From Mesorhizobium loti (GTDB taxonomy: Bacteria > Pseudomonadota > Alphaproteobacteria > Rhizobiales > Rhizobiaceae), in contig NZ_CP033334.1 of the NCBI RefSeq assembly GCF_013170705.1, positions 4,627,501-4,691,500 on the forward strand: DNA of 64,000 nucleotides. Reading direction: 5' to 3'. The translations under genes were made by a program, and so were the position numbers. Positions within the stretch are counted from its first letter, which is position 1. Each line of letters opens with the position of its first letter. Of the stretch, positions 33,409 to 40,876 are shown in pieces. Below the pieces are notes generated by a model. The model worked only from the letters and a program-made list of their open reading frames with translations. It did not search any database and was not told the origin of the DNA.

Positions 33409-33808
33409 TTTGATCTCCTTTGTTTGGTTCCACCACAATTATTGTTACTAGAACGAAAACTCATCCTATTTGCAAAAGACCATATCTCTCGTTTGATCTA
33501 ATCTTTTTGTTCTGAGTTCTATTTGCAAAGGCGGATAAATTTCTGTTCTGGCATATCCTGTACGCCGCGCACGAATTTGTATGTGAAGGAGTTCACAACA
33601 GGCCGACAATATGACGTAGGTCGCCTTTCGAGAGGCGTCTGGAGCAGATCCGTCGCGAGATCGACGACACGACAATCGACCGCAATCGCAAAATCTCATG
33701 GGGGTGATCGAAGGCGTCGAGCCTCCCGATCCACAAAGACGGCCTACTTTGCCGCAACCGCTGTTCCGCGATACCCTCACAGTCCGTGCCATCAGGACCA
33801 TCAAGAAA
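33409..33808. other. AT-rich intergenic stretch with short direct repeats
   Basis: This 400-base stretch separates the divergent small exported gene and agmatinase gene. It contains CTATTTGCAAAAG at 33466-33478 and CTATTTGCAAAG at 33519-33530, unusual in such GC-rich DNA and probably promoter/operator sequence. The agmatinase frame is open back to 33698 but that part is not conserved. Confidence 0.45.
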
Positions 33809-34714
33809 ATGTCGCCATCCTTTCTCGGCCTTCCCGATCGCCTCGCCGACGGCCGCACGCCCCGTGCGGTGATCTTCGGAGCCGGTCATGGCAGCACCTA
33901 TCCCGGCAAGGACAGCAGCGGCCATGCCTTGGCCGCCGACGCCATACGCGCAGCCAGCCAGGGTGATGCTCCGCTCGTCGAGCACTGGGATTTCGATCTC
34001 GGCGGTCCGTTGTTCGACGGCAAGCCGGTCTGCTGCGTCGACGCCGGCGACATCTCGACCATCCTGCACGACAATGCCGAAAACAGGGTCCGGATCGAAG
34101 CCAAGACGCGTGAGGTCCTGGCCTTGCCGGCTGCGCCAATCCTGCTTGGCGGTGACGATTCCGTCGTCACGCCGTTCCTTGCCGGCTTTGCCGATCACGG
34201 ACCGGTCTGGATCCTGCAGATCGATGCCCATATCGACTGGCGCGACGAGGTGCATGGCGAACGCTACGGCTATTCGAGCCCGATGCGGCGGGCGAGCGAG
34301 ATGGCACATGTCGCGGGCATGGTGCAGGTCGGCTTGCGCAGCGTCGGCAGTGCACGCCTCGCTGAAATCGAAGCGGCGCGGCACTATGGCAGCCGTTTCG
34401 TCACCGCCCGCGAAATTCATGCACAAGGCGTGGAAGCGGCGCTCAGGCATATTCCGGAAGGCGCGAGGGTCGTCGTCACCTTTGACTGCGATAGCCTTGA
34501 TCCCGCCATCATGCCGGGCGTGGCGGCGCGTACGCCCGGCGGCCTTACCTACACGCAGGTGATCGACCTGATCGCGGGCCTCGGCAAGCGGGCCAGGATC
34601 GCGGGATTCGACCTTGTCGAACTCTATCTGCCCGCCGATGTCGACGGAATGTCGGCCCTGACCGCCGCGCGCCTTCTCGTCAATGTGATCGGCGCAATCG
34701 TCCGGCAGGTTTGA
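33809..34714 (+). CDS. Agmatinase / arginase-family ureohydrolase
   Basis: A protein of about 301 aa of the ureohydrolase family, which uses a dinuclear Mn site to hydrolyse guanidino compounds to urea. Ligand motifs are D139-A-H141-I-D143 and F225-D226-C-D228-SLDP. The first motif, normally GGDHS, reads G114-G-D-D117-S, so the usual His ligand is Asp. Such a change occurs in some family branches and may alter substrate. It is annotated speB-like by similarity, but guanidinobutyrase, guanidine hydrolase and other substrates are equally possible. The ATG at 33809 gives the conserved start MSPSFLGLPD. Confidence 0.8.
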   Translation: MSPSFLGLPDRLADGRTPRAVIFGAGHGSTYPGKDSSGHALAADAIRAASQGDAPLVEHWDFDLGGPLFDGKPVCCVDAGDISTILHDNAENRVRIEAKTREVLALPAAPILLGGDDSVVTPFLAGFADHGPVWILQIDAHIDWRDEVHGERYGYSSPMRRASEMAHVAGMVQVGLRSVGSARLAEIEAARHYGSRFVTAREIHAQGVEAALRHIPEGARVVVTFDCDSLDPAIMPGVAARTPGGLTYTQVIDLIAGLGKRARIAGFDLVELYLPADVDGMSALTAARLLVNVIGAIVRQV

Positions 34715-34732
34715 GAACCGGCTTTCCTCTGA

Positions 34733-35617
34733 TCACCGCCGCCCCTGCTCCAGGCTGATCCGGTACCCCAGAGAACGCTTCGCTCCCGGCTCGATCAGCA
34801 TCACGCCAGGTTTCTCGCTGAACTCGCCGTCGAAATCGGCCGGGCTTGCAATGCCGTGCCAAGGTTCGATGCACAGGAACGGCGCGCCGCCCGGCTTGGA
34901 CCAGATTCCCAGTTCCTCTGCACCCTGCCATGACATTTCGATCGCAGGACCATGGTCGGCGGCGTAGCGCACCCTGGTGCTGGCGGGGCTGTCCAGAATG
35001 ACGGCGTCGTCATCGAACAGGCGTTCGGACAGCGGAAGCGTCTTGCCTTCGATGGGTGTCGGCCGCGCTACCGGGAGCAAAAGGCCATCCTTCAGCCGAC
35101 GGATCGGCGCTGGCTCGGCCTCCGCAAAGGTCAGCCGATAGGCCTCCTTGGGCAAATCCGGCAGCAATGGCCAGTTGAATGCCGGATGCGCGCCGATCGA
35201 AGCCGGCAATGGCTCGTCGCCGGTGTTGGTGATCTCGAAGGTCACGCCAAGCTGCTGGCGGTCGAGCGTGTAGGTCACGGCGAGGCGGAAGGCGAAAGGG
35301 TAGTGCGCGCGCGTGTCGGCGTCGTCGGTGAGGACCAGCGTGGAGGACCGAGGCCCCCTCTCCTCCCAGGTGAACGGCTTGTCGCGGGCGAAGCCGTGCT
35401 GCGTCATCGGATAGGTGCGGCCGCGATGGCGCAGTTGGTCGCCCTTCAGGCGCCCGACGATCGGGAACAGCACCGGCGAATGGCGCCGCCACTCTGGTCC
35501 GGCCTGCCACAGGAACTCAAACCCTTGCGCATCCCGCAGCGAAACCAGTTCGGCGCCCTGCCCGACTATGACAGCCGAGATGCCGTCGCCACGAAGCGTT
35601 TGGCTGTCCTGTGCCAT
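34733..35617 (-). CDS. Aldose 1-epimerase family protein
   Basis: A 294-aa beta-sandwich protein of the galactose mutarotase-like superfamily (LacX/YeaD-like branch). Key parts are WRRHSPVLFPIVGRL, MTQHGFARDKPF with a putative catalytic His, SIGAHPAFNWPL with the second His, and a C-terminal LCIEPWHGIASP with the catalytic-type Glu. It would interconvert sugar anomers; the specific sugar is unknown. It converges with the agmatinase gene (18 bases between stops). Confidence 0.85.
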   Translation of the reverse strand: MAQDSQTLRGDGISAVIVGQGAELVSLRDAQGFEFLWQAGPEWRRHSPVLFPIVGRLKGDQLRHRGRTYPMTQHGFARDKPFTWEERGPRSSTLVLTDDADTRAHYPFAFRLAVTYTLDRQQLGVTFEITNTGDEPLPASIGAHPAFNWPLLPDLPKEAYRLTFAEAEPAPIRRLKDGLLLPVARPTPIEGKTLPLSERLFDDDAVILDSPASTRVRYAADHGPAIEMSWQGAEELGIWSKPGGAPFLCIEPWHGIASPADFDGEFSEKPGVMLIEPGAKRSLGYRISLEQGRR

Positions 35618-35689
35618 ATGTCCTCGCGGGCCGGCGTTGAAGCTGGCGGCAGACTAGCAAAAGCTCCCGGGGACTCAAGCCGGGTCTTG

Positions 35690-35719
35690 CCGGAGCGGAT
35701 TGGGCCGGAGCGGATTGGG
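35690..35719. repeat. Two-copy 15-bp tandem repeat
   Basis: CCGGAGCGGATTGGG occurs twice in tandem (35690-35704, 35705-35719), followed by a diverged third unit to about 35735. It lies in the gap between the aldose epimerase and BI-1 genes, next to the hairpin at 35732-35759. Confidence 0.75.
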
Positions 35720-35731
35720 CCGGAATGAATT

Positions 35732-35759
35732 GTGGCCGGAGGATCTCTCCTCCGGCCAC
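35732..35759. repeat. 12-bp-stem hairpin downstream of the BI-1 gene
   Basis: GTGGCCGGAGGA (35732-35743) pairs perfectly with TCCTCCGGCCAC (35748-35759) around TCTC. There is no T-run on either side, so it is an mRNA 3'-end hairpin or repeat rather than a clear intrinsic terminator. It lies 50 bases downstream of the BI-1 gene stop. Confidence 0.6.
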
Positions 35760-35809
35760 CTCTCCGCATCAAGGGCGAGAACCCCACCCTTGCCCACAGC
35801 GGACAGTCG

Positions 35810-36526
35810 TTACTCCCGTTCGCCGGTGAAATTCAGCAGCAGCTGGAAGATGTTGATGAAGTTCAGGTAGAGCGAGAAGGCGCCGAAGACGGCGAGCTTC
35901 TGGCGCGATTCCGCGTCGAAATTCTCGGCATACTGCTCCTTGATCGTCTGCGTGTCCCAGGCGGTCAGGCCGATGAAGACGGCGATGCCGATCACCGAGA
36001 TGGCAAACTGCAGCGCGGTCGAGCCAAGGAAGATGTTGACGATGCTGGCGATCACCACGCCGATAAGGCCCATGATCAGGAACGACGAGAACTGCGTCAG
36101 GTCGCGCCTGGTCGTGTAGCCATAGAGGCTGGTGGCGCCGAACATGGTGGCGGCGATGAAGAAGGTGCGCGCGATACTGGTTCCAGTGAAGACCAAGAAC
36201 ACGGAGGCGAGCGACAGGCCCATCACCGCGCAGAAGGCCCAGAACATCATCTGGGCGCTGGCCGCCGACATGGTCTGCATCTTGAACGAAAACAGCATGA
36301 CGAAGGCGAGCGGCGCCAGCATCACCACCCACTTCAGCGGGCTGGAGAAGATCGGCACGTAGAGTGCCGGCGTCGACGACACCAGGAAGGCGACAAGGCC
36401 GGTGACCACGAGGCCAAGGCCCATATAATTGTAGACGCGCAGCATGTGCTGGCGCAGGCCCTCGTCAAAGACAGCACCGGTTTGGGCGCCGGTGCCAACG
36501 CGATATCCCAGATTGGGCGTGTTCAT
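35810..36526 (-). CDS. Bax inhibitor-1/YccA family membrane protein
   Basis: A 238-aa inner-membrane protein with seven hydrophobic helices, the BI-1 topology. The family stretch FTGTSIARTFFIAATMFGATSLYGYTTRRDL and the helix-7 aspartates (GLTAWDTQTIK) are present; broken here only to note position, the first begins at about residue 110. BI-1/YccA proteins are calcium-leak or protease-modulating membrane proteins. It is encoded 21 bases downstream of the anti-sigma gene on the same strand and is likely part of that transcript. Confidence 0.9.
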   Translation of the reverse strand: MNTPNLGYRVGTGAQTGAVFDEGLRQHMLRVYNYMGLGLVVTGLVAFLVSSTPALYVPIFSSPLKWVVMLAPLAFVMLFSFKMQTMSAASAQMMFWAFCAVMGLSLASVFLVFTGTSIARTFFIAATMFGATSLYGYTTRRDLTQFSSFLIMGLIGVVIASIVNIFLGSTALQFAISVIGIAVFIGLTAWDTQTIKEQYAENFDAESRQKLAVFGAFSLYLNFINIFQLLLNFTGERE

Positions 36527-36547
36527 CTGCAGTCTCCTTTGGATCGG

Positions 36548-37321
36548 TCAGTAAAGTGTTCTGGCGAGCGTCTCGGCGGCGCGGTCGAGGTCATGAACTC
36601 CACTCTTCGCGACCACCGCGTAGGCAACCTCGCCGATCTGAAAATAGGCCGAGGAAATATCGCCCGAGGGCGCGACGGTCGGCTTGACCACGTCGAAGGT
36701 TCCCGGCCGGATGGCAAACAGCGACACCAGGCCCATATCCTTGGTGTCGACAGCCATCTCGACGCTCGGGCCGAAGCGCGACGGATAGATCTGCACGTCG
36801 CGCACCTTCCAGTCCTTTGGCAGCGACGGCATGACGATCGCCGTGGCGGCGCGGATCTCTCCGGCGTTGTAATTGGGCGCTTCCGGCTGCGAGGGCATGG
36901 CTTCGCGCACCAGCGTCGTCCTGTGCGCCCGCACCGCCTCGTCGACATAAGCGGGCGGCTGCGGCGAAGCGACGACCTTGGTCACGGACATCGGGCCAAT
37001 GATACCGTTCGCCAGCCAGCCGGCGGCAACGAAGGCGGCAACGGCGGCAGCGCGCTGCAACACGCCGAAGATGCGGCCGCGGGCAAGCCCCCTCTCCAGA
37101 CGCCGCGCCGCGTCAGCGGTCGCCGGCCGCGCCATGCCCTTGGAGCCGGCGAGCGCCACGCGCAGTTCGTCGCGGGTCCGCAGATCCGACATCACGCGTG
37201 CGGCAGCCTCCGGACGCGTGGACAGGAAGGCTTCCACCTCGATGCGGCGGGCGACGTCCAGCTGCTCGTCGACATAGGCGTCGAGGTCGGTGTCCGTAAC
37301 GGGGTCGACAAGAGCGGTCAT
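36548..37321 (-). CDS. Membrane anti-sigma factor
   Basis: A 257-aa protein. The N-terminal 90 residues are a short helical anti-sigma domain (DLDAYVDEQLDVARRIEVE), without the HxxxCxxC zinc motif. One membrane helix follows at about 90-110, and the C-terminal 140 residues are outside, with a beta-rich part ending in FQIGEVAYAVVAKSG. This is the layout of anti-sigma regulators that hold a sigma factor at the membrane. The start overlaps the stop of the sigma gene (ATGA), so the pair is translationally coupled, which supports the partnership. Confidence 0.82.
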   Translation of the reverse strand: MTALVDPVTDTDLDAYVDEQLDVARRIEVEAFLSTRPEAAARVMSDLRTRDELRVALAGSKGMARPATADAARRLERGLARGRIFGVLQRAAAVAAFVAAGWLANGIIGPMSVTKVVASPQPPAYVDEAVRAHRTTLVREAMPSQPEAPNYNAGEIRAATAIVMPSLPKDWKVRDVQIYPSRFGPSVEMAVDTKDMGLVSLFAIRPGTFDVVKPTVAPSGDISSAYFQIGEVAYAVVAKSGVHDLDRAAETLARTLY

Positions 37322-37869
37322 TGCTCACCTCCCACGATCCTGAGATGATTCTTGCCGCGCCCCGGGGCGGCATCTTCCATCTGGCGCAAGGCGGCGCGCG
37401 CCCTGCCGATGCGCGACATCAGCGTGCCCAGCGGCACGCCCGTGGCATTGGCCGCCTGCTGATAGGAAAGCCCTTCGATGGCGACCAGATGCAGCGCCGA
37501 ACGCTGCTCTTCCGGCAGGTTGAAAAAGGCTTCCCGCACCTGCGCCAGGCGTACCGAATGCTCCTGGGGCGCTGGCGTGGCGGCGTCGGCGAGGTATCCT
37601 GCCTGTTCGATGCGCGCCGCTTCCGATCGGCGCGAGCGCATGCGGTCGACAAAGGCGTTGTGGACGATCGAGAGCAGCCACGCCCGCAGGTTTCCGCCGG
37701 AGCGGAAAGTGCCGCGTCGCTCATAGGCGCGCACCAGCGCGTCATGCACAAGATCCTCGGCATCCGCACTGTCGCGCGTCAGCGACTGCGCGTAGCGCCG
37801 CAGTGATCCGAGCTGTCCTATGATGTCAAAGCGTGGCATCGACCGTTTCATGCCCTGTTTACGGAGCAT
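37318..37869 (-). CDS. ECF-type RNA polymerase sigma factor
   Basis: A 183-aa extracytoplasmic-function sigma factor. Region 2 includes YAQSLTRDSADAEDLVHDAL and NLRAWLLSIVHNAFVDRMR. Region 4 includes LPEEQRSALHLVAIEGLSY and an HTH ending GTLMSRIGRARAALRQ. Two alternative starts lie at 37851 and 37839. It is upstream of and overlapping its membrane anti-sigma gene, with the BI-1 gene third. Members of this type are often autoregulated; a target promoter was not identified here. Confidence 0.9.
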   Translation of the reverse strand: MLRKQGMKRSMPRFDIIGQLGSLRRYAQSLTRDSADAEDLVHDALVRAYERRGTFRSGGNLRAWLLSIVHNAFVDRMRSRRSEAARIEQAGYLADAATPAPQEHSVRLAQVREAFFNLPEEQRSALHLVAIEGLSYQQAANATGVPLGTLMSRIGRARAALRQMEDAAPGRGKNHLRIVGGEQ

Positions 37870-37954
37870 GTGGGGATTTTAATCCCGACCTCGCCATTTT
37901 TCTTCGACGGGCTCTTCGGAGGATCGCATTTGCGCCCCTTCGCCCGCCCGGCCC

Positions 37955-38548
37955 TCAGGGGCGAAGTGGTTTTGCCGGTTTGGGCATGGTCACGCCGCAG
38001 GCGCGCAACACCCATCTGCGGCCGTCGCTGCGAAAATCGGTGATGCTCAGCGGCTCGATGTCGATCTTCCAGCTGGCGGCAAGCGGGGCACCAAGAACAT
38101 GCAGGATCGCTGTGCGAATGACGCTGGCATGGGTCAGCGCGATCGTATGGCCACGCTCGGCGATTAGCCGGTTCATCAAGTCGGAGGCCCGATGGGCAAC
38201 GTCGGCCAGCGACTCGCCGCCGTGCGGCGCTGCATTTGGGTCTGCGAGCCAAGCAGCGATATCCTCTGGCTGCTCCGCCTGCACCTCCTCAAATCTCTTG
38301 CCGGCCCAGCTTCCATGATCCTGGTCCGCCAAAAGCGGTTCGGCCGATGCCTCCAACCCCAGCGCCTCGGCGGTCTGCCGAGCGCGAAGCGCGGGCGCCG
38401 TCCACACGCGGTCGGCACGGCGCAAGGTCCCGCGCAGGGCCTTCGCCAGCGTCAGCGATCGCGGCTCCAGCGGCTCGTCCGATGGGAACGCCCCCAGGCG
38501 TGTCGCGGCCGTGGCGCCGTTGCAGATCATCGTCAGCCTTACGAGCAT
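37955..38548 (-). CDS. Histidine phosphatase superfamily-like protein lacking the RHG motif
   Basis: A 197-aa protein with the overall histidine phosphatase pattern: a first strand ending MIC-N10-G-A-T, ALRARQTAEALGL, DQDHGSWAGKRFEEV, HGGESLADVAHRASDLM and ALT-H140-ASVIRTAIL. The RHG catalytic motif is C9-N10-G11, so the phospho-acceptor His and first Arg are missing while the second His (H140) is kept. DNA at the start (AACGGC) is clear, so this is not a reading-frame artefact. It is probably inactive as a phosphatase or works differently. Monocistronic, 86 bases upstream of the ECF start on the same strand. Confidence 0.78.
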   Translation of the reverse strand: MLVRLTMICNGATAATRLGAFPSDEPLEPRSLTLAKALRGTLRRADRVWTAPALRARQTAEALGLEASAEPLLADQDHGSWAGKRFEEVQAEQPEDIAAWLADPNAAPHGGESLADVAHRASDLMNRLIAERGHTIALTHASVIRTAILHVLGAPLAASWKIDIEPLSITDFRSDGRRWVLRACGVTMPKPAKPLRP

Positions 38549-38727
38549 GAACCAGTCATCCCTAAGCCGCTTTCGAAGCGGCGCATACGCAGCGATTAGA
38601 ATAGCGGCTATCGTTTCGATCGAAAGGCCACACTCTTGGGTGCCGCCCTCTGTTTCGCATAACTAAAACCGCTGGTGCATCACGCTCGATTTGCGTATCA
38701 CTCCGCCGCGCCAACGGAACCATAGTG

Positions 38728-39912
38728 ATGTTTGAAGACCTGCAGCCAGCTCCCGCCGACAAGATCCTGGCCCTGATCGGCCTTTATCGCGCCGACCCAC
38801 GCCCCAATAAGGTCGACCTCGGCGTTGGCGTCTACAAGGATCGCGACGGCAAGACGCCGGTGATGCGCGCAGTGCGCGAGGCCGAAAAGCGGCTGCTGAA
38901 CAGCCAGGACACCAAGACCTATCTTGGGTTGGCCGGTGATGTCGGCTTCAACGCGGTGATGGCGAAGCTCGCCTTCGGCCAAGGCGCGGACATGACGCGC
39001 ATCCGGGCGGCACAGGCGCCTGGTGGCTCCGGCGCCCTGCGCCTGGTGGCGGAGTTGCTGAAGCGGACGCGTTCGGATGCCACCGTCTGGCTGTCGGACC
39101 CGACCTGGCCGAACCACATGCCGGTGATGCGTGCCGCCGGCCTGCAGATCCGTGAATACCCCTATTTCGATGCGGCCTCGGGCGCGGTTCGTTTCGACGA
39201 CATGCTGGCGGCGTTGCGCACGGCCAAGAGCGGCGACGTGGTGCTGCTGCATGGCTGCTGCCACAACCCGACCGGCGCCAACCTCGATGCGTCGCAGTGG
39301 GAGGCCGTCACCGCTCTCGTCGTCGAGCGCGGTCTGCTGCCGTTCGTCGACATCGCCTATCAGGGCTTTGGCGACGGCCTCGAGGCCGATGCCCTCGGCT
39401 TGCGCCTGCTGGCGGCGAAAGTTCCGGAAATGGTCGTCGCCTCCAGCTGCTCGAAGAATTTTGCCGTCTACCGCGACCGTGTCGGCGCGGCGATGGTCCT
39501 GGCCAAGGATGGCGCGCAGGCCGATGTGGCGATGAGCCAGATGCTGTCGGCGGCGCGCGCCATGTATTCGATGCCGCCGGACCATGGCGCGGCGGCCGTG
39601 CGTATCGTCCTGGAAGACGCCACCTTGCGTGCCGACTGGGAAGCCGAGCTGGAAGAGATGCGCCTGCGCATGCTTCGGCTTCGCGTGCAGTTCGCCGAGG
39701 CACTGCGCCGGCGATCCAACTCCGACCGCTTCGACTTCGTTGCCAGCCATCGCGGCATGTTCTCGCGACTTGGCCTCACGGAGGAGCAGGTCGAGCGGCT
39801 GCGCACCGAACATGGCGTCTACATGGTCGGCGACAGCCGCATCAATGTCGCGGGTTTACCCGAGGACGGCATGGATGACCTAGCCAAGGCCATCGTCTCC
39901 GTACTCGACTGA
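38728..39912 (+). CDS. Aromatic amino acid / aspartate aminotransferase (class I)
   Basis: A 394-aa PLP enzyme of the AspC/TyrB fold-type I group. The start MFEDLQPAPADKILALIGLY and DLGVGVYKD are hallmarks of the enterobacterial-type aspartate and aromatic aminotransferases. HGCCHNPTGANLD binds the cofactor region. The PLP lysine is in SSCSKNFAVYRDRVGA, and the C-terminal arginine lies in GDSRINVAGL. It transfers amino groups between aspartate or aromatic amino acids and 2-oxo acids; the preferred substrate is not decided. The ATG at 38728 follows a GTG at 38725; no strong ribosome site tells them apart. Confidence 0.88.
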   Translation: MFEDLQPAPADKILALIGLYRADPRPNKVDLGVGVYKDRDGKTPVMRAVREAEKRLLNSQDTKTYLGLAGDVGFNAVMAKLAFGQGADMTRIRAAQAPGGSGALRLVAELLKRTRSDATVWLSDPTWPNHMPVMRAAGLQIREYPYFDAASGAVRFDDMLAALRTAKSGDVVLLHGCCHNPTGANLDASQWEAVTALVVERGLLPFVDIAYQGFGDGLEADALGLRLLAAKVPEMVVASSCSKNFAVYRDRVGAAMVLAKDGAQADVAMSQMLSAARAMYSMPPDHGAAAVRIVLEDATLRADWEAELEEMRLRMLRLRVQFAEALRRRSNSDRFDFVASHRGMFSRLGLTEEQVERLRTEHGVYMVGDSRINVAGLPEDGMDDLAKAIVSVLD

Positions 39913-39991
39913 AGCGGCTCAGCTGTGGACAAGGCGCTCTCGCCGGCTGACAACATTGGCCGCGCGTCGGGCCGCAGGATAGCATCGCGGC

Positions 39992-40816
39992 ATGACGCCA
40001 TCGAAAGACATTTCGCGCCTGATCGAGATCATGGCGGCGCTGCGCGCGCCGAAGACAGGCTGTCCATGGGACATCGAGCAGGATTTCTCGACCATCGCCC
40101 CCTACACGATCGAGGAAGCCTATGAGGTGGCGGATGCCATCGCCCGTGGTGATCTCGATGACCTGCGCGACGAGCTCGGCGATCTCCTGCTGCAGGTCGT
40201 TTATCATGCGCAAATGGCCGAGGAAGCCGGTGAATTCGCCTTCCCGGATGTGGTCCAGGCGATCACGACGAAAATGATCCGTCGCCACCCGCATGTCTTC
40301 GGCGACGAGAAGGCCCGCAGCGCCGGCATGGCCAAGGGCATGTGGGAAAAGATCAAGGCACAGGAGAAGGCGGAGAAGCGACAAGCACGCCTCGCGCGCG
40401 GCCTCGACCCGGAGGACAATGGCAAGGGGTTCCTGGACAGCGTTCCGGTCGCCCTGCCCGCTTTGACGCGGGCGTTGAAACTCCAGGAGAAAGCTGCCCG
40501 TGTCGGCTTCGACTGGAGCGAGGCGGCACCCATCCTCGACAAGATCGAGGAAGAGATCGGCGAGTTGCGCGAGGCGCTGGCCAAGGGCGAGGTGGCCGCG
40601 ATCCAGGACGAGTTCGGCGACATGCTGTTCGCCGTCGTCAATCTCGGACGGCATCTCAAGCTCGATTCGGAAGCGGCGCTGAGCGGCACGAATGAAAAAT
40701 TCCGCTCACGCTTCCATTATGTCGAGCAGGCCCTGGAAAAGTCGGGCAATACGCTTGAAAGGGCCACCCTGGCCGAGATGGAAGCGCTCTGGCAGGAAGC
40801 GAAGCGCGCGAAGTAG
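39992..40816 (+). CDS. mazG: Nucleoside triphosphate pyrophosphohydrolase MazG
   Basis: A 274-aa protein of two tandem MazG all-alpha domains. The first has CPWDIEQDFSTIAPYTIEE with DELGDLLLQVVYHA; the second has EEEIGELREAL and DEFGDMLFAVVNLGRHL. The EExx and ExxD metal-binding motifs are kept in both halves. It hydrolyses non-canonical or excess NTPs to NMP plus pyrophosphate. It converges with hflX, 60 bases apart. Confidence 0.93.
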   Translation: MTPSKDISRLIEIMAALRAPKTGCPWDIEQDFSTIAPYTIEEAYEVADAIARGDLDDLRDELGDLLLQVVYHAQMAEEAGEFAFPDVVQAITTKMIRRHPHVFGDEKARSAGMAKGMWEKIKAQEKAEKRQARLARGLDPEDNGKGFLDSVPVALPALTRALKLQEKAARVGFDWSEAAPILDKIEEEIGELREALAKGEVAAIQDEFGDMLFAVVNLGRHLKLDSEAALSGTNEKFRSRFHYVEQALEKSGNTLERATLAEMEALWQEAKRAK

Positions 40817-40876
40817 GCCTGTCAACCGGCAACCCCGGACGGAAAGCGCTGCATGCTTTCCTGGAATTTCTCTGGG

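Noticed and set aside
35732..37348. 538-codon frame opposite BI-1 and anti-sigma genes
   Set aside because: It spans two real genes and a gap and has no domain; it is produced by codon bias.
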